Below, one piece after another: positions 45,418 to 53,307 of a stretch of 64,000 nucleotides of DNA. Each line of letters starts with the position of its first letter. The stretch's first letter is position 1. A program made the translations under genes and the position numbers. The stretch comes from VXRD01 sp965232265 (GTDB lineage Bacteria; Latescibacterota; UBA2968), in contig CBDDPH010000002.1 of NCBI GenBank assembly GCA_965232265.1, forward strand, positions 868,001 through 932,000, given 5' to 3'. The notes under the pieces are model-generated. The model was not told the DNA's origin. It saw only the letters and a program-made list of their open reading frames with translations, and did no database searches.

Positions 45418-45453
45418 GACAATCCAATTCATTGATATTAACAGGATTATTTC

Positions 45454-46542
45454 ATGTCTGAACATATTACAATTCTAGGTGGGGGTAATACGGCGTTTGC
45501 TGCGGCTGCGAATTTGACGTTGAAGGGGTTTGGCGTTACGCTTTGCGAATTGCCGGATTTCAGAGAGATGCTCGATCCCGTGCGCGATAGTGGGGTGATT
45601 CATCTGGTGGGTGTTGAGGAGACGGGGGCGGCGAGAGTTCACTCTTTGACCACGGATATTGAGGCGGCTTTGAATGCTTCGGATCTGATTCTGGTGATTG
45701 TGCCGGCGTATGCACATAAGCCTTTTGCGCTGGCGTGTGCGCCCTATCTGAGACCCGGGCATACGGTTGTGCTGATGCCGGGTACGTTGGGCACGTTGGA
45801 GTGGGCGACGCTGTTGAGGGAACGGGGTGTGGCTGGTGTCGCGCTTGCCGAGGTGGATACCGCGCCTTATGTGTGTCGGAAGACTGCGCCGGATACGGCG
45901 ACGATTTGGGGCACTGTGACGGGGTTGGGCCTGGGGGTTTTGCCAGCGACGGAGACTGAGCGGGTGCGCGAGCGTTTGTCGCCTTTTTTCCCGGGGATTC
46001 AGGCATATCCGACGGTGATGGCGTGTGGTTTGTCTGCGATGAATCCGGTTGTGCATCCCGCGGGTGTGTTGATGAATGCGGGGCGGATTGAGTATTCTCA
46101 CGGGGAGTTCTATTTTTACGAGGAGGGGGTTTCCCCGTCTGTGGCGAAGACGATTATGGCTGTGGATGCAGAGCGCAGGGCGATTGCAAAGGCTTTGGGG
46201 TATGATCTGGTGGCGGCTGATGAGGCGTTTTATCGCGCGGGTTTTGGTCCAAAAGGCGATTTGTGGGCGGCGATTAATGGCAGCCGGATGCTGACGCAGC
46301 TCAAGGCGCCGGGGTCGCTGGAGAGCCGATGGCTCACGGAGGATATTCCCTACGGTCTTTCAGCCTGGCACGATGTGGGCGCGCAATACGGGGTGGATGC
46401 GCCGTTGATGCGCGGGCTGGTGGATATTGCGTCTGTGGTGATGGGTTTTGATGGGTGGACGACAGGGCGCAGTGTGCGCGAGTTGGGGATTGAGGGGATG
46501 GGGTTGGAGGACTTGAATGCGTTTTTGGAGAATGGGTATTAG
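45454..46542 (+). CDS. NAD/NADP octopine/nopaline dehydrogenase family protein
   Basis: 362 residues. N-terminal Rossmann motif ITILGGGNTAFAAAANLTLKG, then SDLILVIVPAYAHKPFA and LMPGTLGTLEWA, and the opine dehydrogenase C-terminal helical domain with NPVVHPAGVLMNAGRIEYS, where the His-Asn type active-site region lies. Such enzymes reductively couple an amino acid with a 2-keto acid or act on related metabolites; the substrate is not evident. It is the first gene right of the defence island and its GC-rich composition returns to that of the host. Confidence 0.87.
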   Translation: MSEHITILGGGNTAFAAAANLTLKGFGVTLCELPDFREMLDPVRDSGVIHLVGVEETGAARVHSLTTDIEAALNASDLILVIVPAYAHKPFALACAPYLRPGHTVVLMPGTLGTLEWATLLRERGVAGVALAEVDTAPYVCRKTAPDTATIWGTVTGLGLGVLPATETERVRERLSPFFPGIQAYPTVMACGLSAMNPVVHPAGVLMNAGRIEYSHGEFYFYEEGVSPSVAKTIMAVDAERRAIAKALGYDLVAADEAFYRAGFGPKGDLWAAINGSRMLTQLKAPGSLESRWLTEDIPYGLSAWHDVGAQYGVDAPLMRGLVDIASVVMGFDGWTTGRSVRELGIEGMGLEDLNAFLENGY

Positions 46543-46594
46543 GAAGTGTGAAGGACTAAGGAATAGGACGAAGAACAATTCGATATATGTTAAA

Positions 46595-46626
46595 AGCCCA
46601 CTTGCAGAGGCGCAGGTGGGCTACTT
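46595..46626. terminator. Bidirectional terminator between convergent genes
   Basis: AGCCCACTTGC, loop AGAGGC, GCAGGTGGGCT: an 11-bp stem with one wobble pair. It is flanked by TAAAA on the left (TTTTA on the minus strand) and ACTTT on the right, so it can serve both the opine dehydrogenase gene and the M16 gene. Confidence 0.75.
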
Positions 46627-47958
46627 TCATTCAATTAATTCTTTGACATTGTGAACGCGAATATCGACGTCGGGCAAATGGGTGTTCAGGATTTCGATAA
46701 TGTGATCCTTGGGGCCGAGAAAGATCATGACCATATTTTGCGGCACAAAGAATTTTTCGAGAAAAGCACGCACTTCATCATCGGTGACGGCATCAAATCC
46801 ACCTTTGCGGCGTGGTGAGTTGTAAATGGCGTTGCTTACCTCGCGGTTGAGACTTTGCTGTGGTGTTCTGGCGTGGACAAAAGATTCATTAATCGTTTCG
46901 CGCTTTTCTTTGAGTGTTTCCCAAAAGCGAGGGTTGTCGGGCAGGTTTTGGACGAAGTCGAACATTTTGGTGATCAATTCTTTGCTGTTATGAAGCTGGG
47001 GATCGGCATAAATTTCGATAAATCGGGCATTTTGTTGGGATCGATACCGGCAAGAAATCCCATAGACCAATTTCAATTCTTCTCTGAAATATTTGTAGAG
47101 CAACCTGGACTCAGGAGATCGGCCAAGCGTGTCCGTTATCATGTTTGGAATATAATTTTCTTCATCTATGCGGCCACAGGGGATCATCCAGCGACAGAAT
47201 ACATTTTTTAAATGTGAATAACCCTCAAAAATAAAAGCCGTGGGACCAATTTTGGTATTTGTTGATGGGAAATTCAATGAATGTACAAAACCGCCAGTCT
47301 GCCCGCGCATCTTCCTTTCTTCTGTGAGGGGACGAAGTACCTTCGCAATTTCAGAGGAATCGAGGTCTGAGATGACTTTAAAGAATACCACGTCTGTTTT
47401 CAGAAGCTGGTCCGCGTATTGTCCGATGTCTTGTAGTGAGAGATCATTCAGCGTTTTTAATGAGTGCCTTTTCAGGATGCCAAGGGTTTGTGACAGTGCC
47501 AGGTTTCTTATTAGCATATAGGGTGGGCGTTTGAGCGTATCTTTGTAATTGGCACTGAGTTGTGATTTCACATATTTTAGATCATACTCGGTAAACGCGA
47601 GGTTATATATCAGGTCGCGAATTATTTTTATTGCTTTGCCACTGTTCTCGGATAAGCCATGAATGGAGATGGTCTGGTATGCGTCGCTGGTCGTGAGAGT
47701 TAGATGGGTGCCCAGTGCTTCGAGTTGATCAATGTGCCCCTGTTTTTTTGCCGTCTCCCAAATCAATTTTCTGACTGTTTGTGCAAGGCCAAGCTGCGAA
47801 GGGAGTTCCGCACCGGTTCCCGCGCCGAGAAAGACAATCTCAATTTTGGTGAGGGGAGCGCGTTTGTCGATGCGATAAAAGATGTGGTGGTTGGGAATTT
47901 CGGCAAATGCAGATAGGGTAAGAACAAAGCTAAAAATCGGGATTAAAAATTTTGTCAT
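46627..47958 (-). CDS. M16 family peptidase homologue lacking the HxxEH motif
   Basis: 443 residues with a signal peptide (FLIPIFSFVLTLSAFA). Two-lobed M16 (pitrilysin/insulinase-like) protein in which the zinc site is absent, while the C-terminal lobe has the usual substrate-binding R/Y signature (SRLLYKYFREELKLVYGISC). This is the pattern of non-catalytic partners such as ymfH-type or mitochondrial alpha subunits. The start lies within the 3' end of the catalytic gene (29-base overlap), so both are cotranslated and probably form a heterodimer in the periplasm. Confidence 0.88.
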   Translation of the reverse strand: MTKFLIPIFSFVLTLSAFAEIPNHHIFYRIDKRAPLTKIEIVFLGAGTGAELPSQLGLAQTVRKLIWETAKKQGHIDQLEALGTHLTLTTSDAYQTISIHGLSENSGKAIKIIRDLIYNLAFTEYDLKYVKSQLSANYKDTLKRPPYMLIRNLALSQTLGILKRHSLKTLNDLSLQDIGQYADQLLKTDVVFFKVISDLDSSEIAKVLRPLTEERKMRGQTGGFVHSLNFPSTNTKIGPTAFIFEGYSHLKNVFCRWMIPCGRIDEENYIPNMITDTLGRSPESRLLYKYFREELKLVYGISCRYRSQQNARFIEIYADPQLHNSKELITKMFDFVQNLPDNPRFWETLKEKRETINESFVHARTPQQSLNREVSNAIYNSPRRKGGFDAVTDDEVRAFLEKFFVPQNMVMIFLGPKDHIIEILNTHLPDVDIRVHNVKELIE

Positions 47959-49444
47959 CGAATATCGCCTTTTGAGAGGTGGAGAAAGTCGTCATGATCC
48001 TGGCTTTTCTCCGCCATTTTTTTATTTTCCATACAAATAGTGCGACAATACCGCCCAACAGGGTTAGACCGCCGATCAATGTCAATACTATAACTGTATA
48101 GTGCCCAAAGTGAAGGGAACTTCGCGCAGGCGGTTGTTTCTTTGTGAGGGAGTGGGTGATCGAATTGTCATCGGTCAGATATTCGTCAATGATGCGTGGA
48201 ATATCTTCTGGGCGAATGGATTTAAGGTCTTGTATCAATTTTGGATATAACAAAGGGTCACCGGCGTGGGCAAATGCGCCGCCAAATGAAGTAGCCATGT
48301 CTGAGCGGTTGTAAAATGTAGAATACAGGTTGGTCAACTGCTGGTTTCGGGCGGCATTGAGTTCTGTTTCAGAGAGGGTTTTCAGATTCGTCAATGCCAC
48401 ATGGATCATGTCGTGGATCGTATTTCTGGATGTGTCATGAGGCAGTTCTGCATAGCAAGTCATCAAGCCAAATCCCCTGTAGCTGTCTATTGACACGCCG
48501 AAAGATTTTGCAAGTCGGGCTTCGACCAGAGAAGCACCCAGGGAATTTGCGGGCTTTTCCAGCAGACGTTCCAAAATGAGCAGACCCGCATGGTCGCGAT
48601 TGCCTAAATTGGGTATGTACCAGCCCTTCCTGAATATGGTAAAATTGAGATTGTTTGATGAGTTTTTTAGTCTTTTTCCAAGTACGTCATGGTCGGGAAA
48701 TTGGGGCGCGTACAATTTGATCGGCGTTATATCATTGCCATAAGCCTCGTCGAGTTTGGTGAGGACATGGTCAATATCCACATCGCCAATGACAACGATG
48801 AGTCTTTTTTGCTCGCGCAGGAAATTTTCGTAGTAATTTTTCAATCCAACGGGTTCGAGTTGTTGAATAAATGTCTCCGCACCAAGGCCATCAAAATTTT
48901 TCTTGTCATAGATCAAACCATAAAAATAATTCGCAGATCGGCGTTCTGGTTGTGCCAGTCTTTGGCTTCTTTCTGTGAGTACGATCTTTTTTTCTTTTTC
49001 GACGACTTCTTCGTCAATTACTGTATTGTAATATATGTTGCGGTCTATCTCGACAGCGAGGTCAAATTTGTCCTTTGGAAATCTGAGTGTAAAGCGCGTA
49101 AAATGATAATACGTCGCGGCGTATCTTTGCCCGCCATTGTCGGCGATAATCTGGTTGAGTTCGCCGGGTTCATAGCTCCCTCTGTCTATCATAATATGCT
49201 CTAAAAAGTGGAGCCGCCCTTGTTCGCCTTCGGCTTCATCTGCGGAACCCGCGCAGTAGAAGGTCTGGTATTCAAAGGACGGGATGGTGCGATCAACTAC
49301 GATGACGGCGTTGAGCAGGGGGTTGATGGTGTAGTGCTGTGCGACGAGTGTTTCAGATAATGTCGCTGTGCCGATAAGTTCGTAGGCCGTGCAGGTACAC
49401 GGCAAGAGGCATGCAAGAATAATAATGTGCGCGTAGTGCTTCAT
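47930..49444 (-). CDS. Zinc-dependent M16 peptidase, membrane-anchored
   Basis: 504 residues. Signal sequence (HIIILACLLPCTCTAYE), then the inverted zinc motif HFLEH and the distal Glu in VVEKEKKIVLTE, as required for catalysis. A C-terminal transmembrane helix (TVIVLTLIGGLTLLGGIVALFVW) followed by a basic KIKKWRRKAR segment would anchor the enzyme in the inner membrane with the catalytic lobes in the periplasm. Its partner lacking the zinc site overlaps it downstream. Together they resemble the bacterial ancestors of mitochondrial processing peptidase, but the substrates are unknown. A hairpin upstream separates the operon from the DUF1080 gene. Confidence 0.92.
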   Translation of the reverse strand: MKHYAHIIILACLLPCTCTAYELIGTATLSETLVAQHYTINPLLNAVIVVDRTIPSFEYQTFYCAGSADEAEGEQGRLHFLEHIMIDRGSYEPGELNQIIADNGGQRYAATYYHFTRFTLRFPKDKFDLAVEIDRNIYYNTVIDEEVVEKEKKIVLTERSQRLAQPERRSANYFYGLIYDKKNFDGLGAETFIQQLEPVGLKNYYENFLREQKRLIVVIGDVDIDHVLTKLDEAYGNDITPIKLYAPQFPDHDVLGKRLKNSSNNLNFTIFRKGWYIPNLGNRDHAGLLILERLLEKPANSLGASLVEARLAKSFGVSIDSYRGFGLMTCYAELPHDTSRNTIHDMIHVALTNLKTLSETELNAARNQQLTNLYSTFYNRSDMATSFGGAFAHAGDPLLYPKLIQDLKSIRPEDIPRIIDEYLTDDNSITHSLTKKQPPARSSLHFGHYTVIVLTLIGGLTLLGGIVALFVWKIKKWRRKARIMTTFSTSQKAIFDDKIFNPDF

Positions 49445-49466
49445 ATTGGATATTCGCTGTAAAGTT

Positions 49467-49495
49467 AGGCGCGACCGGGCTGGTCGCGCCTATTT
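49467..49495 (-). terminator. Hairpin terminator after the DUF1080 gene
   Basis: AGGCGCGACC and GGTCGCGCCT form a perfect 10-bp stem with loop GGGCT (49467-49491). On the minus strand it lies 20 bases after the DUF1080 stop and is followed by AACTTT. Confidence 0.5.
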
Positions 49496-49511
49496 GTTCT
49501 CGCGTCGTGTG

Positions 49512-50090
49512 TTAGAGTTTTTCAATTTCTATGTTGCGGAACCAGATCTGGTTGCCGTGGTCTTGAAGGCCGATGTACCCGGGTTCGGTCATTTCGCGGA
49601 ATGCGCGGTTGAATTTGTTGCGCGTGCCGTCGGGGTTCTGGTTCGGCGTGGTCCAGCGGTTGAGGTCCATGTCGGTGATTTGCTCGCCGTTTAAGGTGAC
49701 GCGGATGACGTTGTCCATGGCGTAGAGGATCATGTGATTCCATTCGCCCGCGGGTTTGCAGGTGTTGTGCGTGGGAGCCTGCAAATCATAGACTGCGCCG
49801 CAGCATTTGGTGGTTGCGGGTTCATGGCCGTGTGTGTCTAGGATTTGGATTTCAATGCCGGTTTGCACGGGGTTGTCCAGATCGGTCCAGCGGAAGAAGA
49901 CGCCGCTGTTGGTTCTGGGGGGATGTTTGAATTCGAGCGAGAGTTCAAAGTTTTTGAACTGGTCTTCTGTGTAGTACAGGTATTTCCCCTGTTCTGCGGT
50001 GCAGAAGAGGCAGCCGTGATCTACGATCCAGCCGTCGGGATTGCCAGTGGCTGCCCAGCCGTTGAGGGTTTTGCCGTCGAAGAGTTGCAT
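49512..50090 (-). CDS. DUF1080 (3-keto-disaccharide hydrolase) family protein
   Basis: 192 residues without a signal peptide. DUF1080 concanavalin-like fold: LFDGKTLNGWAATGNPDGW, FELSLEFKHPPRTNSGVFFR, GIEIQILDTHG, GEWNHMILYA, GYIGLQDHG and IWFRNIEIE. Members hydrolyse glycosides, including 3-keto-sugars, after an oxidoreductase step. The Gfo/Idh oxidoreductase two genes upstream would fit such an oxidation. Begins 12 bases after the nitrilase-like gene, so cotranscribed. Confidence 0.9.
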   Translation of the reverse strand: MQLFDGKTLNGWAATGNPDGWIVDHGCLFCTAEQGKYLYYTEDQFKNFELSLEFKHPPRTNSGVFFRWTDLDNPVQTGIEIQILDTHGHEPATTKCCGAVYDLQAPTHNTCKPAGEWNHMILYAMDNVIRVTLNGEQITDMDLNRWTTPNQNPDGTRNKFNRAFREMTEPGYIGLQDHGNQIWFRNIEIEKL

Positions 50091-50102
50091 GTAGCCTCCT
50101 TG

Positions 50103-51050
50103 TTAGGTGGTGATTGCGACGGGTTCTGTGAGATGTTCGCCGCGCATGGCGCGCGAGCGGTCGTAATAGGTCCACAGGTCTTCGAGTTCAAATTCCGCTT
50201 CGATGTCTTCTACGGATATGTCTTCCATGAGGGATTCGAGTACGAATGTGGCTTCGGGGCGCATGATGTGGATGCGGACGCCTGCGCCATAAGTGCTGTG
50301 TATGTCGCCGAGTTTGTTCTGGTTGAAGTCGAGGTGGTACGCTTTGGTGTCTGCGTTGATTTCGGCAAATGCAAAGGGCGGGAGTTTGCCCTGTTCTACG
50401 AGGGGTTCCCCATAGCCTTGCCACGCGAGACGGTGGCCGCACATGTCGGTGATGGAGCTTTCCTGGGATTGGCTGACGATGAGGAAGACGCCGTAGTCGC
50501 GTGCCCAGGCAGCGTGTCGCATGCCGCCGTTGAACATGCTGGGGAAGAAGACCATGCGCGCACCCGAGCGGGCGAGCATCATGGCAACTTCGGGGAATTT
50601 GAGGTCAAAGCAGATGCACATGCCCACGCGACCACAGTCTGTGGCGAAAGAGTTGGCCTGTGTGCCGGGCAGGGTGCCGCGTTCCATTTCATTGACGGTG
50701 GGTTGCACTTTGTGGTAGCGGCCCATGACGTTTCCATCTCGGCCGATGAGGACGGCTGCGTTGAAGGTCTGGTCTTCCCACCGCTCTTGCATGCCGACGA
50801 TGACATGGGTGCCAATTTCCGCGGCTGCTTTGCCAATGGCTTCGGTTGCGGGACCGGGTATGGGTTCGCCCATCCAGGCATCGCTGTCTTGCGGACAGCC
50901 GAGTTCTCGCGCGACTTCGGTGAAGCATACAAAGTCGGGGCAATAAGGGGCTGTTTCTTCGAGGTGGCGCACCATGTGGGCTACATTTTGTTCTACGTTT
51001 TTGTACCCACCTCTGGGAAATGAGATGCTGAGGAGTCGTACGGTTTTCAC
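50103..51050 (-). CDS. Carbon-nitrogen hydrolase (nitrilase superfamily)
   Basis: 315 residues with the catalytic Glu-Lys-Cys set: Glu in VCFTEVARE, Lys in GRYHKVQPT and Cys in MCICFDLKFPE. It cleaves an amide or nitrile in the cytosol; the substrate is not predictable. A C-terminal extension of about 60 acidic residues (EDISVEDIEAEFELEDLW) goes beyond the core. Shares a probable transcript with the DUF1080 gene. Confidence 0.9.
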   Translation of the reverse strand: MKTVRLLSISFPRGGYKNVEQNVAHMVRHLEETAPYCPDFVCFTEVARELGCPQDSDAWMGEPIPGPATEAIGKAAAEIGTHVIVGMQERWEDQTFNAAVLIGRDGNVMGRYHKVQPTVNEMERGTLPGTQANSFATDCGRVGMCICFDLKFPEVAMMLARSGARMVFFPSMFNGGMRHAAWARDYGVFLIVSQSQESSITDMCGHRLAWQGYGEPLVEQGKLPPFAFAEINADTKAYHLDFNQNKLGDIHSTYGAGVRIHIMRPEATFVLESLMEDISVEDIEAEFELEDLWTYYDRSRAMRGEHLTEPVAITT

Positions 51051-51090
51051 GGTTTTTTCCTTTCAAGGGTTAAAGGTAGTCTCTTCATCT

Positions 51091-51121
51091 TGGACGCCTG
51101 CTTAAAGCATGCAGGCGTGAC
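51091..51121. repeat. ACGCCTGC..GCAGGCGT hairpin repeat
   Basis: Eight-bp perfect stem with a 9-base loop, then GACGA. The related GCGGGCG TCT CGCCTGC element lies at 59045-59061. It lies in the gap between the nitrilase-like and Gfo/Idh genes; the rest of this 130-base gap is featureless. Confidence 0.5.
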
Positions 51122-51182
51122 GAGTCTCAATTGTCATCGCGGTATGGTGTTGAGCCGCGATCCAGAAAGTTTTAGCTGGCCG

Positions 51183-52154
51183 CTATCGTTCGCCGTAGTA
51201 AGTGATCAAGCACTGGTCCATGACCCAGGATGCACGGGCGCCGCTTTCGCCAGTGGATACGCATTTGCCTTCGCCGCGCAGTTCGTTGACGATGGTTTGT
51301 ATCAGGGGTTGTTGGACGTGTGTGGGATTGGGTGCGGCGATGTGTTCTTCTGTGCCGTTGCGTTTGAGGATGATGTCGGTGTCTGCGAAGACGGGGGTTT
51401 GGATTTCGCCTTCGGATCCCGTGAATGTGATGCGGTTGTCGGCGTGGTCGGCGTGGAAGTTCCAGATGCCTGTTCCTGCGACGCCGCTTTCAAATTCATA
51501 CGCTGCGGTTGTTACGTCTTCGGCTTCGTACGTTCTGCCGGTGTTGAGTGCGTAGCCACTGGCGCGGGTGATGGGGCTGACGAGGAAGTCGAGGATGTCG
51601 ATACCGTGTGATGCGAGGTCGAGGAATTTGCCCGCGCCGGCGATGGATGGGTCGAATCGCCAGTTGTTGGGGCTTGTGTCGAGTTTGCCGTATTGGACGA
51701 TGTGTACAGATGTGAGGGTTCCTATCGCGCCTTCGCGGAGGAGTTCGCGGACTTTTAGAAAGCGCGGGAGTCCTCGGCGGTAATAGGCGACGAAGAGAGG
51801 CAGGTTTTTGGCTTTGAAGGCTTCGACCATTTGTACGCATTCGCCATGGTTCATGGCCATGGGTTTTTCGACGTAACAGGGTTTGCCGGCTTCGGCAACG
51901 CGCAGGGCGTAGTCGCAGTGCGAGGAGGGCGGCGTGGCGATGTACACGGCGTTGACGTCGGGGTGATGGATGACTTCGGCGGCGTTGTTGGTGGATTGGG
52001 ATATGCCGTGGCGTTTGGCGAAGTCCGCGGCTTTTTCACCGTCCCGGCGCATGACGATGACGAGTTCCGAGTGGTCCGCTTTGTAAAATCCCGGGCCACT
52101 TTTGACTTCGCACACGTCACCACAACCGATGATGCCCCATTTTACTGTTTGCAT
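51183..52154 (-). CDS. Gfo/Idh/MocA family oxidoreductase
   Basis: 323 residues. N-terminal NAD(P)-binding WGIIGCGDVCEVK, IATPPSSHCDYALRVAEAGK and the conserved CYVEKPMAMN (EKP motif, catalytic Lys). The C-terminal domain has FLDLASHGIDILDFL, with the His typically involved in catalysis. Oxidises or reduces a sugar or inositol-like compound. It lies in a minus-strand block with an aldo/keto reductase and a sulfatase upstream and the DUF1080/nitrilase-like pair downstream. Confidence 0.92.
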   Translation of the reverse strand: MQTVKWGIIGCGDVCEVKSGPGFYKADHSELVIVMRRDGEKAADFAKRHGISQSTNNAAEVIHHPDVNAVYIATPPSSHCDYALRVAEAGKPCYVEKPMAMNHGECVQMVEAFKAKNLPLFVAYYRRGLPRFLKVRELLREGAIGTLTSVHIVQYGKLDTSPNNWRFDPSIAGAGKFLDLASHGIDILDFLVSPITRASGYALNTGRTYEAEDVTTAAYEFESGVAGTGIWNFHADHADNRITFTGSEGEIQTPVFADTDIILKRNGTEEHIAAPNPTHVQQPLIQTIVNELRGEGKCVSTGESGARASWVMDQCLITYYGER

Positions 52155-52213
52155 TAGAAGGTCCTTTCGATATATACAACAATTGGTCTCCTACTTCTTC
52201 CTTCACACTTCTC

Positions 52214-52234
52214 ATTGCCGTTTGAAACGGCAAT
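52214..52234 (-). terminator. Weak hairpin after the aldo/keto reductase gene
   Basis: ATTGCCG and CGGCAAT around a TTTGAAA loop. No T-run follows, so a role in termination is uncertain. Confidence 0.3.
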
Positions 52235-52245
52235 CTATATCATTC

Positions 52246-53271
52246 TTATCCCGGTGTTGGTGCGTCTTCTCGCAGCAAGCCCTCGGATTTTAGTTCGGCC
52301 CAGAGGTCCTGGGGTATGGGGTGCTGATAGTTTTTGATATTTGCATGGATGTATTCGGGTTTGAGGGCGCCGGGGATGATGGCGGCGACGCTGGGGTGTG
52401 CGAGTGGGAACTGGATGGCTGCTGCCGGGAGCGGTACGTTGTGTGCATTGCATATTGTTTCTATTTTGCGGGTTTTTTCAAGGATTTCTGAGGTTGCGGT
52501 GTCGTACGCGTATAATGCGCCTTCCACGGGTCCTGTGGCGAGGATGCCCGAGGCAAATACGGATCCGATGACGATGTCGGCGCCGTGTTCGGCGCATTTT
52601 GGAAATTCTTCGTCCAGGGGATCCTGGTCGAGGAGAGTATAGGGCATGGCGACGATGAAGAAGTCGATATCGACCATGTCCAGGAATCGGGGGATGAGTC
52701 CCAGCATGTTGAGTCCCACGCCAATGCCTTTGATTTGTCCGCTCGAGCGCAGTTCGTCAAGGGCGCGCCAGCCGCTGGTGTAGATTTGGGCAAGGGTGGC
52801 GGTTACCATGTCTTCGGAGGTGTGAAAGAAGTAGTCGGGGTCGTGTATGAGGAGGAGTTCTACGGCGTGCAAGCTCAGTCGCTGGAGGCTGTCTTCATAA
52901 GACCGCATGATGCCGTCATAGCTGTAGTCGAAGGCGTATTCAAAGGGCAGACCGCCGATCCACATGTCTTTGTCATACGTTTTGAGGTCTCGCGTGGCTT
53001 TTAATACGCGTCCGACTTTGGTAGAGATGGCAAATTCTTCTCTGTTCTGTTGTCGCAGAAAATGACCGAAGCGATGCTCGCTTTTGCCATAGCCATAAAA
53101 GGGGGCGGTGTCGAAATATCGGATGCCCGCATCCCATGCGGCTTGTAAGGTGTTTTGCGCCCGTGTTTCGCTTACGAGTTCGAACAGATCGCCCAGGGGC
53201 GCGCCGCCCATGCCCATTTCGGTTACTTCGAGGCCTGTGCGTCCAACGGTTCGCGTTTTGATTGTGTTCAT
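52246..53271 (-). CDS. Aldo/keto reductase
   Basis: 341 residues. TIM barrel with the AKR signature GIRYFDTAPFYGYGKSEHRFG (Asp-Tyr pair), STKVGRVLK with the catalytic Lys, LLLIHDPDYF with the active-site His. The layout resembles D-threo-aldose/L-fucose dehydrogenase-like AKRs. It reduces or oxidises a sugar or aldehyde with NADP(H). It lies 36 bases after the upstream sulfatase gene and is probably cotranscribed with it. Confidence 0.92.
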   Translation of the reverse strand: MNTIKTRTVGRTGLEVTEMGMGGAPLGDLFELVSETRAQNTLQAAWDAGIRYFDTAPFYGYGKSEHRFGHFLRQQNREEFAISTKVGRVLKATRDLKTYDKDMWIGGLPFEYAFDYSYDGIMRSYEDSLQRLSLHAVELLLIHDPDYFFHTSEDMVTATLAQIYTSGWRALDELRSSGQIKGIGVGLNMLGLIPRFLDMVDIDFFIVAMPYTLLDQDPLDEEFPKCAEHGADIVIGSVFASGILATGPVEGALYAYDTATSEILEKTRKIETICNAHNVPLPAAAIQFPLAHPSVAAIIPGALKPEYIHANIKNYQHPIPQDLWAELKSEGLLREDAPTPG

Positions 53272-53307
53272 GAAATTTCTCCTGAGCGGGCGGGTTGGGA
53301 AAGACGT

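Noticed and set aside
45282..45453. drmC gene or attachment site downstream of drmB
   Set aside because: Gap is only about 170 bases, with no HKD (PLD) motif in any frame nearby and no repeat matching the left border.
49845..51023. 392-codon open frame on the plus strand
   Set aside because: Antisense shadow of the DUF1080 and nitrilase-like genes, which have clear catalytic motifs.
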